Positions 42,995 through 54,077 of a stretch of 64,000 nucleotides of DNA are shown here, piece after piece. Under the pieces are notes generated by a model, which searched no databases, was not told the origin of the DNA, and saw nothing but the letters and a program-made list of their open reading frames with translations. The first letter of the stretch is position 1; each line of letters begins with the position of its first letter. The position numbers and the translations under genes are program-made. Origin of the DNA: Neostapfia colusana (lineage: Eukaryota > Streptophyta > Magnoliopsida > Poales > Poaceae); NCBI GenBank assembly GCA_030760725.1, contig JASWHV010000011.1, forward strand, positions 86,033,765-86,097,764, given 5' to 3'.

Positions 42995-43765
42995 TCACTG
43001 AGCTAGCTCCTCGGGATCTTCCTCATTATTGCGGCTGCCTTCTGACTCCGCTTTGGGTGGGGAGGTTGCTGGTGGAGAAGTGCGACGACGCCTGATCGCC
43101 CGGCGATCTGGGGAGTCAGGAGTCCACGTGTCATTAACAGTGACACACAGTTCATTCCCATCTCCTCTTTCTCTCGCCCTCAAGCAGGCTCGAAGCAACG
43201 CCTCGGTTTCCTTCAGGGTGTCACGAACATCCTGAAGCTCCTGCTGGCACTCCTGCAATCGAGTGCTGAGCATAGCAGCATCCTCCAAGCACAAGTCCAT
43301 GTGCTCATGGGAAGTCCCCTGCTGCACTGGCGGGTACTTGTACTCCATGGTACCACTCTCGCGCTGGAGGACATACATGTACTCAGTCCTGTCCAGGTGA
43401 CGACGATAGATGTGACTCTGACAGGTGATTGCCTCCTAGGTGACATCCTTCTCCGCATCGACCTGTGTCGCTCGACAAGCTGGAGAGCAGTGGATCTTGA
43501 GCAGCTGATTTTCATGGATAATCCTCATCTCTGAACTCCATTCTTCCCTCTTCTCACGGATGGTCCTGGTGGAGCTATAGTGTATGATTAGCTTGCCCGT
43601 ATTGCTGGCGGCTTGGAGCATGCGTCGAAGACGGCGCAACAAGCATCCTACTGCCAATCCGTAGGAGAGATACATCATCGGACGGTTCTCCTCTCTCAGG
43701 GCAAGGGCAACTACGGGAACTCTCCCTCCGGTGGACTTGCGGGCGGTGCGGATCATGCGAACCAT
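42995..43765 (-). pseudogene. Tekay-1 extra ORF before gag
   Basis: Minus strand, 257 codons from ATG at 43765 to the stop at 42995, in one frame with a single internal TAG at 43438-43436. The first part is basic (VRMIRTARKSTGG, GCLLRRLRRMLQAASN). The second has a likely coiled coil (LSTRLQECQQELQDVRDTLK) and an Arg/Ser/Pro-rich, acidic tail. No family recognised. It occupies the same position as the ORF at 49582-50526 in Tekay-2: after the primer site and before gag, sense strand, coiled coil near the C-terminal half. Extra ORFs before gag are reported for some grass Gypsy elements (RIRE3/RIRE8 type, from memory). Confidence 0.6.
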
Positions 43766-43965
43766 CTAGAACATAAAGCACTTAAAATTAAGTTAGATAA
43801 GATTTTAAACAAAAATCCTATTTTGAATAAAAGATGGGGAAGATGAATAAAGTGGCCCATTAAATAACACTTTTCAACCCACACCTTTGTAAAATAGTTT
43901 TTAAGAAAATAGGGTCCCTATCTACGTCCATTTCTTCCTAGGTCCACGTTCCTACGGGCAACCTT

Positions 43966-43978
43966 GGCTCTGATACCA
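43966..43978 (-). other. Primer binding site of Tekay-1
   Basis: TGGTATCAGAGCC on the minus strand, matching the 3' end complement of plant initiator tRNA-Met, four bases from the LTR end at 43983. Confidence 0.9.
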
Positions 43979-43982
43979 CTTC

Positions 43983-44045
43983 TGTCACACCCGGTTTCTC
44001 CGAAGAACAACCGAGTGAATACCACATGTATGCCAGGATCATTTT
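43983..44045 (-). mobile_element. 5' LTR of Tekay-1, only 63 bp left
   Basis: Identical to 27912-27974, then interrupted by Tekay-2. The rest of this LTR should follow Tekay-2 but is not present after 58535. Confidence 0.93.
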
Positions 44046-47000
44046 TGTAAGGGCCTCAGTTTTTGACACACATTTGCAGTGTTCATCACCACACCACACA
44101 CCTCATTTGAGGAAGAATGATGAACACAAATGAAGAGCAAGTAACAATTATCAACATGCTCATTAGAGAACAAACTTACACATTGCAAAAGTGGCATTTC
44201 CCACATGTGATATAGATGGGATTGGACATATGAAAACTCCTACACTTTGCTAAGGATGTCCATGCCAAGTTTCACCCAAATTCAAAACCTTTTTGAGGTC
44301 AGTTTGGGTATAGTTAGGAAGAGGGCAGTTTGAAACCATATTCAAATTCAAACTGTTTTTATCCCATGAATTTAAAAGTGGAAGGCATATTCTTACTCAG
44401 CACATTTTTGTGAGATCACACGCCAATTTTCACTCCATTTGGAGTTGATCTTGACATGAGCTAAGGGGGAGAAATTCAAACTTTATTTGAATTTCAAACT
44501 GAACTTGTGCTGAAATTCATTCAAACCAAACCTCATTTGAACTTTGATCAATTCAAATGGCTCATGGGTGAATAATTTGAATTGCCAAGGGTAGTATGGG
44601 GTTCACTGTTTACAACAGTGATTAGAAGTAAATTTCAGAGGTTAAAACTGGAGGTGGGACCCACATGTCAGCCACTGCTCAGATCAAACCGACTGAGACT
44701 TTTTCACTCGGGTCGCCGAGCCGCAGCGGTGATCGCCACCGAGGGCAGCCGCCGCGCCAGCAGCTGCCTGCCCACGCGCGTGCGCAAGGCGGTGCAGAGC
44801 CTTCTTAAGGCGTCTGCCCCCCTCCTCGGCCGAGGCACCACCGTTCTTCCCCGCAAGAACTCAGCGCCAGCCGAAAACTTCCGCAGCTCGGACTTGATCG
44901 GAGAACGCCGATCGCAGCTTCCTCCGTCCACTCCAGAGCCCCAGCAAGGTACTAGAGACCTTCCTCCGTCCTCCCCGTTGCTAGAATTCGGTTGAAACCG
45001 AGTGATATCGGCTGTGCCGAAAGATCAAACTCGGAACTTGGAACCGCCGCACCTCGAGCTCTCGTGGACAGCCCAACCAGGGCGTTGTCACGCCCGAGCC
45101 AAGGCACCCTTGGACGCGCGGGTGACCGGTGCTGCTCATCCCCGAGCCACAGCTCGAGTGGTTGCTCACCGGCGGCGAATTTCCATTTTTCCCCTTTCTG
45201 TGTGCAGAACGACCTTCGGGTACGATTCTTTTTAATTCGTGCTCTAGAAAGGATTAGAGGGCCTCAAGCCGCTCTCACACAAGCTAGACACGGTAACGCA
45301 CAAGTTGCCTTCACAACTCTGGGCCGGAGAACCTCTGTGCCCGGCGTAATTTGAGGTCTACTACTGGCGGAACGAACGGGCGGTATCGGGCGCACGGTGA
45401 GGACCTATTTCGGGCCTTCCCCGAGCTGCCTCGAGCTCATGTCGACCTTCTCTGAGGTCCACTGATGCTCCCCGATCGGTTTCCCAAGTAGCTGAGGTGC
45501 TAGGGTAGTCAGCCGACATGGCCCAAGTCGTTCTGAGGTGGCGGCTCGTCGCCGACCATGCTCCGGCCGTTGTCATGAGCAGCTGACCCTCAGCCCCGAG
45601 TAAAAGTAGGCAGGGGCGGCCAGAATCGAGAAGTTTGGAGCTGTACAGCAGCCGGCGGCGAGCTCTCCGGCGAGATCCCTCGGCGGCGGGGCGCGGGTGT
45701 CGCGAGGTTGAAGAAGGGGTGGACCCCAGCTGTCAGCGGCCGATATTTTGAATCGGGATTCGGCTGCGGCCAGGATCGGGTGTGCTGGCACGCAAAACCC
45801 TTGTGGGCCGCGATGTGCCATCGCCTAGGCATGCGACGCGTGTCCCCTGGGCCCACGCGCGAGTTTAAACTTTTCCCCGATTTTCAGATTTCCTTCAAAC
45901 TTCAAATCCTCATAACTTTGGCTAGAAAGATCCAAATTGAGTGAACCAAATTTTGCTGGATTCAGCTCTCTGAGTACTTTCCATAAAATCAAGTTTCACT
46001 TCATGAAATTCCTTATTTCTCCAGAATTAATTCCTCAAAGTTTAAACTGTTAGGAATTTTAACTGGAGAATCCTTTGGAGGAAAATCCTGAAATTTTGCT
46101 GAGATGTTCACCAAAATATCCTTGAACTACCATAAAAATTTCAGATCCATTTGAGCTCATTTAATCCACCTAATGGTGTGATTAGTGAAACTGTTCCATA
46201 GAAAATAGAAAATGTTCAGAAACATTTTTCAGAATTTTCTCTGAAATTGTTTGGCTCATATCTTTAGTTAGGAACCCCCAAATTAAGTGAGACCAAATCC
46301 ATTAGAACCCTTTGAAAATCTAGTTTTCAGAAAGTCATAGTTTGTTTTATGAAAATCATTAGAACACCCTAAAAGCCTTTAATTAAGGTCAAGGACATAA
46401 TTAATTGTGGAGGGCTCAATTGAGCTTTGCTGCAACTGAAACTTGACCAAGTCTCTGTTTAGGTTGTAACCAAGCCACAGTAAAAGTTTCACAGTCATTA
46501 GGTCTGTCTAGCAAGGGTTATAGACTTCACAACTTCAAAGTTAATACAAATGCATTTAAATTGATACATATATTGCTCTTATCATGTAGTCGCTAAGGTC
46601 GAGGAGGAACCCGAAGTCCTAAACTTCGTTACTCCGAAGGAACAGCTAGCCTACGACCAAGAGCAGCAAGGCAAGCTCCGGTTTGCATTAACCCTTTTAC
46701 AAATTTTTATTGTTTTGAGCACATACTTGTTTCCTTTGTTCTTTGCATTAGAGTCTTGATTGGAAACCCAACTGCATAGCCGAGAAAACCATGGGTTGGG
46801 TTTAGGATTGAAAACCTCGTTAGCCACTGCATTGCTAGGATAGAGTAGGATTCGGTACAAGTCGAGTAGTTGGAACTACTCGCGAGAATAGGCTAGAGGC
46901 ACATTGCTCGGGTAGAGGTAGCACATGATATACATGGCAAGAAAGATGAGACCGAGCGGAGAGTAAGGGCAACAGGACTTTGGGGCCTGTGTGCTATAGC

Positions 47001-48080
47001 TCCGCCTGTGTCGATTGAGGACCGAGCCGTGTGCGGGCCTGTTGAACAAGCTAGAACAGTACCGAAGACCTACCGGCTATATGGGAACCGGGAAACTGAT
47101 GTAACTCGGGTAGCTGGTTATTGAGGCATTGCCCGTCGTTCATAGGGTAGGTTGAGAGCTCGAGGTGTAAATCGGCTGGCGGCACGGAGATGCGCGTGCA
47201 GAGACCTCTTGCTCGGGACGATGGGACCGGTTCAATATTTGGCTAACGGGTGAAAGGTAGTCGCGTACGGCGTCCGTGATGGTTGTTGTAGGCAACATCG
47301 AGTACGGGCGTACGTGACGGGTTGTTCGGGTAACCCTGCAGGTGTAAATCGATTATAATCGCCGTCCCTCGCGGTCAGTGAGTACCACTTGTTCACTGTA
47401 CCGTGACGTAGAAAGAACAGGCTAGTTACATGTTAAAATGTTGCTGGTTGAAAGTTGGACATTGATTGTTAATGATATGCTGTAGCTTAGAGCTAACTAA
47501 AGTTCTTTTCAACCTCGGGCAAAGTACATGAGAGAAATCCGTTTCTTGTCTGATTGCGGCTCTCTCATGTGCCCTAGCGTAAGGTTCTCCACAACCTGCT
47601 GCTAAAACTTGAAAGTAAGGTTCTACTAATTAGGCGAGTCCTTGCAAATGATTTTTTACCCCATGTAACCCATTACCCTCATGTAGAAGTTCCATGTTTA
47701 GGTGAGACGGGTCAGACTTGCTGAGCCTTCGTGCTCACTGCTTGTGTTTGAAGCTTTTGCAGGGTTCTATGAGGAAGGGACTCCCGAAGAGGAGACGGAA
47801 CCCCAGGAGGGGAACCCCGTCGAGTGGGAGTCGTGCATGCCGCAGAGTTAGTGTGTGTGTGTGCTAGCAAGGACACGTTCGAGGGCTGAACGTGACTTGA
47901 TGCGTAGTCTACGCCCGCGAGTGTGGACTAAACTTATTTTGATGTAAACATGTTCATAAAACTGTTTATGTAATAAACTTCCGCTTCCGCTTTGTACCTT
48001 TGACGTGTGTTATACGGTGCTGTGCAAAGCAGCACCCCTCAGCGTGATCCTGGCTCGACAGGACCATTGGGGTCGTGTCA
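44046..48080 (+). mobile_element. 5' LTR of Tekay-2 (4035 bp)
   Basis: Starts TGTAAGGGCCTCAG and ends ggtcgtgtca three bases before the primer site. Positions 44046-47140 align with 55434-58535. A GC-rich block (44690-45860) separates AT-rich ends. The hairpin is at 47722-47737 and ATAAA/TTCCGC end motifs are near 47970-47990. Frames of 60-140 codons inside it recur in both LTRs simply because the LTR is duplicated; none resembles a known protein. Confidence 0.95.
47722..47737 (+). other. Conserved LTR hairpin, Tekay-2 version
   Basis: Stem TGAGC / GCTCA with six-base loop, preceded by CTTGC as in the solo LTR and Tekay-1. The pairing is kept although stem bases differ. About 345 bp from the LTR end. 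Confidence 0.6.
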
Positions 48081-48083
48081 GCG

Positions 48084-48095
48084 TGGTATCAGAGC
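48084..48095 (+). other. Primer binding site of Tekay-2
   Basis: TGGTATCAGAGC, complement of the initiator tRNA-Met 3' end, three bases after the LTR. Confidence 0.95.
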
Positions 48096-49581
48096 TCGCT
48101 TGAGGTTTAACACAGTACAAAGGTCTTCTTTTTCAAAAATCCAGTGAGGAACGAGTTAGTAGCCCGTATAAGGATGTTATTAGCATATAGAAAGTGGCAT
48201 ATTAACCTATTTGTTATGTCGGAAAATCGTGCATCTCGGGACGTTCATGTCTTGGGGGGTGCACGTAAGCGCTGTCCACCAGTGCGCACAAGCTGAAGGG
48301 TGGAGCCCCACGGGTGGCAGGTAACCCGACCCGCTTTGATATCCTCTATGACTCTTCATGTCGTTTGGGGTATTCGAGCAACGTCTGTCCCTGGCGTGCG
48401 TGGTGCAACTTGGGAGACCCCGTCACGTGGTCTAAAACGTGAACACGTAACTCAAGGCGTGGTTGGCTTGAGAACATCCGGGCGAGTGATGACGACCGGG
48501 TGTACGAACTGTATGGATTCCGGGCTCGGTGTGCAGCCGAGTCTGACGATTGATTGAGTTTCTGCAGGTAGCCTGACCACGAAACGGTAGACGTGTAGCA
48601 TCCGTGTGCGAGTGATGAGTAGTGCCACTGAACTAACGAAGCCGGCTAAGTCTGGTATAGGTTTTCCTTTGTGAGGACGTAGTACCGACATAATCTGGTG
48701 ACGCATCGACATCACACCCCCATTAAATAAACAACTTCATTTAAAAACTTGAAGGTTTTGATCCAAAGTAGTAAAACTTGATGTAACTCCTTCCCTTGAA
48801 CAGGATATTCAAAGTTAATAAGTTTTCAACTTATAGGTTGTTAAGGACAGAGCACTCTGTTTTCAGCTGAATCAAGGCTGAAGTTAATCAGAGGTTAGAG
48901 GTTGAGTTCTTTCGAGGTTGGGGTCGTATGATACATTTCTGGAAAGCTTTGGAAGAGCTTTACAACTTTTCTGTTGAGTTCCAGAGGTTTTTCATCCCTT
49001 AACCACTCGAAAAATGCAGTAGAGTTGAAACTGTCCAGAAAACAGGACAGAATAAAGACTCTCTGTAGACTCTCTGTAAATTAAGCATAACTTCCTGCAT
49101 AAAAATCCAAAAAATAGAAAATGAGGTAGTTCTGGAAATCTTATGAGATGGGTTACAACTTTGTAACAGAAAGTTCTGTCAGATTAGGAATAGAATTAAC
49201 TGGGATTCTTGGATTAAATCAGTACCTAAGGCAGGGAGGTGCTGTCCAATTGTTTCCAGAAATTCTGTTAACTTAGACATCTCATAACTTTTGAACCGGG
49301 ACAGATCTTAGGCCAAGCAAACACTTTCTGGAAAGCTATTGAAGTTAGCTTTAACTTTGGTGTTGAGCTCCAGAATTGGTTTTGCTTTTAAACTGTCCTA
49401 AATCAGGTTGAAATGGAAACTGGTCAGGGCTGTCATGGTAACAGCAGATCAGCAGTCAAATTTGTTTAAAAATTTGAACTATGTTTCCAAGTTTTATGGG
49501 TTCAATGACATATCTTATGTTATAACTCAATGGTTTACTGTTTAAATAAATATTTGACATTTCTCAAATATATTTTTACAG
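48096..49581 (+). other. Tekay-2 untranslated leader
   Basis: 1.5 kb without credible coding. The 48750-49560 part is AT-rich with loosely repeated segments around tttctggaaagct and gttgagttccag (near 48938 and 49328). Confidence 0.7.
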
Positions 49582-50526
49582 ATGGCAGCAGATAAACGGC
49601 TGGAGAACGGGTGGGTAGCTTCCCACTGTTCTGACCGTGGCGGCTACCCGGAAGCATTGTGGCAAATGCTCCAATATTTCGGGTACAACCAGATGCCGCA
49701 ATACTTCGCCAAGGAAGAAGGCGAAGAGGGGAACAAGACGTGGACGATCCATGTCGAGGTTCCTGCAGGACCTACGCCACCCGGTTGGGTGCCATTCACC
49801 GTCACGGTGAGAGGAAGACAACCGGAAGGGATGTGGCAAGTGGCAGCCCGTGACACTATGTCACGTTTCTGCCAACTACACGTTCAGGCTATGGAGGGCA
49901 CTCCATACGCACTCGTTCCGGTGGAGGGACGAGCTCAGCATGTGTGGGAAGAGAGGTACCTGGAGGCAACAGACCCGAGTTGCCCAAGGTACAACCCCGC
50001 AGAGGCAAATCTCAGCCTCCAAATGAGGGCGGGAAACGCTGTGATGGACAGTCAAGCTGTTCATACGGAGCATCTCGCCACCAAGCTCAAGGAGAGCACA
50101 AGCCGTGGAGATCATTTCGATAGTGCTCACAGCGCACTCCGCAATGTGCTCCTTCCGACGATCAAGCGACTGAATGAACAACACAATCAGTTGCGTCGTC
50201 TGAAGAAGGCAAAGAAGAAGAGCCGTATTGACATCGCGGCGTTGCAAGAGCTGGTGCAGACCCTAACCCAGCAGAATGAGGACCTTGCTCAAGAGCGGGA
50301 CGACGCTATCGAGGAAGGCCAAGGCTGGGAAGAGGACTACAACCAAGCTATGGACGAGGTGCATGCCTTGCAGGACCTCGTGCCCCCGGTATTAGGCGTA
50401 CCGGTAGTCTTGGGTCTTCCAGCCATGGGAGAACCCGGAATGGGAGAAGAGGTGGTAGACCCCGAGCCACCAGCAGAGGTACCGGAGGAGGACGACCCAC
50501 AGGAGGTCGAGTTCTACTCGGAGTAG
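49582..50526 (+). CDS. Tekay-2 extra ORF: dsRBD-like region plus coiled coil
   Basis: 314 codons, uninterrupted, ATG just after an AT-rich leader. Residues about 37-100 read as strand-strand-strand-helix: MPQYFAKEEGEEGNKTWTIH, WVPFTVTVRGRQPEG, then WQVAARDTMSRFCQLHV. This resembles a degenerate double-stranded-RNA-binding domain (P-x-Y..., F-x-V-x-V-x-G, then AA-x2-A helix). That is a pattern judgement, not a database hit. Residues about 190-275 form a strong coiled coil with a KKAKKKSR basic patch. The tail is Pro/Glu-rich and acidic (PEPPAEVPEEDDP). No signal peptide or membrane segment. It lies 270 bp before gag, on the same strand. That it is open while gag-pol has two stops is notable. 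Function unknown; an RNA-binding accessory protein is a hypothesis. Confidence 0.8.
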   Translation: MAADKRLENGWVASHCSDRGGYPEALWQMLQYFGYNQMPQYFAKEEGEEGNKTWTIHVEVPAGPTPPGWVPFTVTVRGRQPEGMWQVAARDTMSRFCQLHVQAMEGTPYALVPVEGRAQHVWEERYLEATDPSCPRYNPAEANLSLQMRAGNAVMDSQAVHTEHLATKLKESTSRGDHFDSAHSALRNVLLPTIKRLNEQHNQLRRLKKAKKKSRIDIAALQELVQTLTQQNEDLAQERDDAIEEGQGWEEDYNQAMDEVHALQDLVPPVLGVPVVLGLPAMGEPGMGEEVVDPEPPAEVPEEDDPQEVEFYSE

Positions 50527-50798
50527 GGGGTTACGGTTGCCAAGTAGGGCAGCTAGGGTAGTGTAACCCAACTTTTGTAATCGGTGACATGTCGTGTAGA
50601 CAGTAGCGTATGTATAGGTAGTGACGACATGAGCACGACTTCTCGGAGATCCAAGAATAATGTATCTTGTATAAAGTTTATGCTTTATCAATATATGTGA
50701 ATGTTGTGCAAATTAATCATGTGTCACTTCAATACCTACTGTTGCGCATGGAATTTTAAGTAAGACATGTGCTAATTGCTGCTGTTTTGGATTCCAGA

Positions 50799-53081
50799 AT
50801 GACGTGTACTCGTGCCAACCCTGACGTTGGGGGTACCAGTCAAGGGGGAGAGGCCTCCCAACCACCTCCTGAGGACTCCTCGGGACGACAACAGCAACAG
50901 CAGCAACAGCAACAGCAAACACCGCCACCGCCACTGCCGACGGTTACATTGGCCGACATTGTCGCGGTAATGGCGGGTTCACATCAGCAGCACACAGAGC
51001 TGCTGCAAACTTTAATTGCGAATACGTCTCGCCCAGAGAGACGTCAGGATCGTGAGGAGCGCCAACAGAGCTCCTACTCCGACTTCCTGGCGACTCATCC
51101 CCCTGTATTCTCAAGGGCGGATGAACCACTTGACGCGGACAACTGGCTCCGCGCCATAGAGATGAAGTTCGGGCTGCTCCAAATCAGCGAGCAGCGCAAG
51201 ACTCAGTTCGCGGTCCAGCAGCTCCAAGGGTCCGCGAGCGCGTGGTGGGCCAACTTCTGTGCTTCACAGCCCATCGACCGAGTGATGACCTGGACGGAGT
51301 TCCGGACGGCCTTCAGGGCCTATCATATACCGCCAGGTCTGATGAAGAGGAAGACGCAGGAGTTCTTACACCTGCAACAAGGGAGCCGGAACGCACTGGA
51401 ATACTCCAGGGCGTTTAACGATCTCGCACTATATGCGTCGTATCATGCTGATACCGACGAGAAGCGGCGAGACCACTTTTACCAGGGGCTTAACCCGCTC
51501 CTGAAGGACAAGTTGGCGATGTTCAATCGCGGCAGCCTCAACGACATCATTGATGCTGCGATTGTTCAGGAGGACTCCGGTAAGGAGTTGGCGGCGGCAG
51601 AGCGAAAGCGAAGCGCGCCGCAGAGCGGCGGAGAAGGAGGCGGTCCTTCTCAGAAGTTTAGGATGGTGAATCGCCCACCATCAGGTCCACGCTGGCAGCC
51701 ACCACAGCGGTCGATGCCGTTCCGCAGTCGGCCGTACTCTTCACCGACATTCCAGCCGGCACTGCCAGCACCACCGCAACAACAACAGCAGCAGCGGGCG
51801 ATGCCGCGTGCGTTTGCACCTCAGCAACGCATGCCGGGCTTTCGTCCACCGAGCACTCCACCAGCAGCGGCCAAATGTTACAAGTGTGGTCGTCCAGGAC
51901 ACTTCGCGAGCAGTTGTCCGGAGAGGCAAGGCGGCGGAGTGGCACCACAGTTTTCGGGGAGGAATCAACCCCAGAACCCTACTAATGCGCGGCGGGCAAA
52001 CCCTAAGCCCGGCACTGTCCACCAACTTGCCATTGAGGACGTGCCGGAGGGCGAGCCAATCCTTGCGGGTATGTTCCAACTCCACCAGCATCCCGCTATA
52101 GTACTGTTTGATTCAGGCGCCACGCATAATTTTATTGGCCAAGCTTTCGTTGCTAAACACAGTTTGCCAATACTACCCACCGATAGTCCATATTTAATTT
52201 GTTCACCGGGTGGGAAGATTTCAGCAAGCGTAATGGTCTCCAAAGCACCATTATGCTTAGCGGGTAGAGTGTACCCCACGTCTCTCATTATCTTAGAGGG
52301 ACAGAAGGTCGATGTCATCCTAGGGATGTCGTGGTCAACCTACCACGGCGCTGTTTTAGACACCGTCCTTCGAGTCGTGCACTTAAACTCAGAGGTGCAC
52401 GGTTCTCACTCATTATTTCTGGACAGTCCAGAAATAAAACTTTCAAGTGTCTATCAGTCCACAACTATCAGATTGGAAGACATTCCAGTGGTCCGAGAGT
52501 TCCCTGATGTATTCCCGGATGATTTACCGGGAATGCCACCCGATAGAGAGGTGGAGTTCAAGATTGAACTTGCACCAGGAACCGTGCCAATATCCCGAAG
52601 GCCGTACAAGATGGCGCCCAAGGAGTTGGCTGAACTGAAGACTCAGCTCACGGACCTTCTGGAGAAGGGTTTTATTAGGCCGAGCTCCTCGCCATGGGGC
52701 TGTTCGGCGTTATTTGTCAAGAAAAAGGATGAGACGTTGCGGCTTTGCGTGGACTATCGTCCATTAAATGCCGTGACCATCAAGAACAAGTACCCGTTGC
52801 CACGGATCGACATGTTGTTTGATCAGTTGGTCGAAGCAAAGATCTTTTCCAAAATGGATTTAAGATCCGGGTACCACCAGATTAAGATCAGGGCGGAGGA
52901 CATTCCAAAGACGGCTTTCTCGACGAGGTACGGACTTTATGAGTACCTGGTTATGTCCTTCGGCCTCACCAATGCTCCAGCTCACTTCATGTACTTGATG
53001 AACTCGGTATTCATGCCGGAGCTGGACAAGTTTGTCGTGGTCTTCATCGACGACATCCTGGTATATTCCAAGTCGGAGTAA
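50799..53081 (+). CDS. gag-pol: Tekay-2 gag, protease and most of reverse transcriptase
   Basis: Start ATG at 50799, just after agaatg context; an in-frame ATG at 50769 is also possible. A poly-Gln run (50887-50918) follows the N-terminus. The gag core has YSDFLATHPPVFS, NWLRAIEMKF, SAWWANFC and ALYASYHADTDEKR. The CCHC knuckle is CYKCGRPGHFASSC (about residue 360), the protease site VLFDSGATHNF (about 436) and ILGMSW. Reverse transcriptase then shows FVKKKDETLRLCVDYRPLN, KMDLRSGYHQIKI, GLTNAPAHFM and VVFIDDILVYS. TAA at 53079-53081 stops the frame just after the catalytic motif; the same frame then continues. A Glu codon would fit there. Confidence 0.94.
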   Translation: MTCTRANPDVGGTSQGGEASQPPPEDSSGRQQQQQQQQQQTPPPPLPTVTLADIVAVMAGSHQQHTELLQTLIANTSRPERRQDREERQQSSYSDFLATHPPVFSRADEPLDADNWLRAIEMKFGLLQISEQRKTQFAVQQLQGSASAWWANFCASQPIDRVMTWTEFRTAFRAYHIPPGLMKRKTQEFLHLQQGSRNALEYSRAFNDLALYASYHADTDEKRRDHFYQGLNPLLKDKLAMFNRGSLNDIIDAAIVQEDSGKELAAAERKRSAPQSGGEGGGPSQKFRMVNRPPSGPRWQPPQRSMPFRSRPYSSPTFQPALPAPPQQQQQQRAMPRAFAPQQRMPGFRPPSTPPAAAKCYKCGRPGHFASSCPERQGGGVAPQFSGRNQPQNPTNARRANPKPGTVHQLAIEDVPEGEPILAGMFQLHQHPAIVLFDSGATHNFIGQAFVAKHSLPILPTDSPYLICSPGGKISASVMVSKAPLCLAGRVYPTSLIILEGQKVDVILGMSWSTYHGAVLDTVLRVVHLNSEVHGSHSLFLDSPEIKLSSVYQSTTIRLEDIPVVREFPDVFPDDLPGMPPDREVEFKIELAPGTVPISRRPYKMAPKELAELKTQLTDLLEKGFIRPSSSPWGCSALFVKKKDETLRLCVDYRPLNAVTIKNKYPLPRIDMLFDQLVEAKIFSKMDLRSGYHQIKIRAEDIPKTAFSTRYGLYEYLVMSFGLTNAPAHFMYLMNSVFMPELDKFVVVFIDDILVYSKSE

Positions 53082-54077
53082 GATCACAAGAAACATCTGC
53101 GTATAGTCTTGCAACGGCTGCGGGATCACAAGTTATACGCAAAATTCAGAAAATGCAAGTTTTGGATATCACAAGTGCCTTTCCTCGTGCATATCATCTC
53201 AGCGGAGGGTATCGCAGTGGACCCAAGCAAGATCACTCAAGTGCTGAATTGGAAATCCCCGAGAACTGTTCACGAGGTACGGAGTTTCCTCAGACTCGCG
53301 GAATATTATCGGAGGTTCATTCCGAACTTCTCGAAGATTGCCAAGCCAATGACAGAGCTGCTGAAGAAGGCTACCAAATATGTTTGGAGTCCAACATGTG
53401 AAGCAGCATTCAAGGCTTTTGTCAAGCACCTGACATCGGCACCGGTTTTGGCGCAGCCAGACACAACAAAACCGTTCGATGTGTACTGCGATGCATCCGG
53501 CATTGGGCTCGGATGTGTGCTGATGCAAGACCGAAGAGTGGTCGCGTATGGATCACGGCAGCTTAGAAACCATGAGCAAAATTATCCAACTCACGATTTG
53601 GAGCTCGCTGCCGTGGTACTTGCACTGAAGATGTGGAGGCACTACCTACTCGGTAACCTCGTACATTTATATACCGACCACAAAAGCCTCAAGTACATAT
53701 TCACTCAGAAAGAGCTGAACATGAGGCAACGAAGATGGTTAGAACTGATAAAGGATTACGAGATAGAGATCCATTATCATCCGGGCAAAGCAAACGTAGT
53801 GGCAGATGCGCTGAGCCGCAAGTCACACGTCAATAATCTGACCATCACACCGTTGGGAGAGAGCGAACCCCCACTCCATGTGATTCCACACGGAGCTCTC
53901 TACAACCTAGCTTTGATCCCCACCATCCGTGAAGAGATAGCGGCAGCCCAGAAGAATGACAAGGGCATGTCACATTTGCGGAGACGTATAGACAGTGGGG
54001 AGTTGAAATGTTTCCGGAAGGACGGAGACGGCGTCCTATGGTTCAAGAACCGGATCGTCGTACCCCGAAACCCGTAG
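53082..54077 (+). pseudogene. pol: Tekay-2 end of reverse transcriptase and RNase H
   Basis: Same frame as gag. The reverse transcriptase connection has KLYAKFRKCKFW, VPFLVHIISAEG and RSFLRLAEYYRRFI (normally FLGL, so one Gly-to-Arg change). RNase H has VYCDASGIGLGCVLMQ, THDLELAAVVLALK, YTDHKSLKYIF and NVVADALSRK. TAG at 54075-54077 ends it, again where Glu or Lys fits. The product is blocked by the stop at 53079. Confidence 0.92.

Larger units (their letters stand above)
27912..44045 (-). mobile_element. Tekay-1: minus-strand Tekay-type chromovirus, with two elements nested in it
   Basis: Order on the minus strand: 5' LTR fragment (44045-43983), iMet primer site, extra ORF, gag-protease, RT-RNase H, integrase with chromodomain-like tail, polypurine tract, and 3' LTR (38014-27912, split by Tat E). 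The two LTRs are identical over the 63 bp that can be compared. The left target flank is CATAA (27907-27911). The matching right flank is not in the window, because Tekay-2 and a later rearrangement cut the 5' LTR. Confidence 0.92.

Noticed and set aside
44582..45354. Pairs of 120-137-codon frames repeated at 55969-56741
   Set aside because: They recur only because both LTRs of Tekay-2 contain the same sequence; no protein-like composition or known motif.
48084..48097. Possible tRNA-Met gene
   Set aside because: Only about a dozen bases match the tRNA 3' end; this is the retrotransposon primer binding site. Same at 43966-43978.
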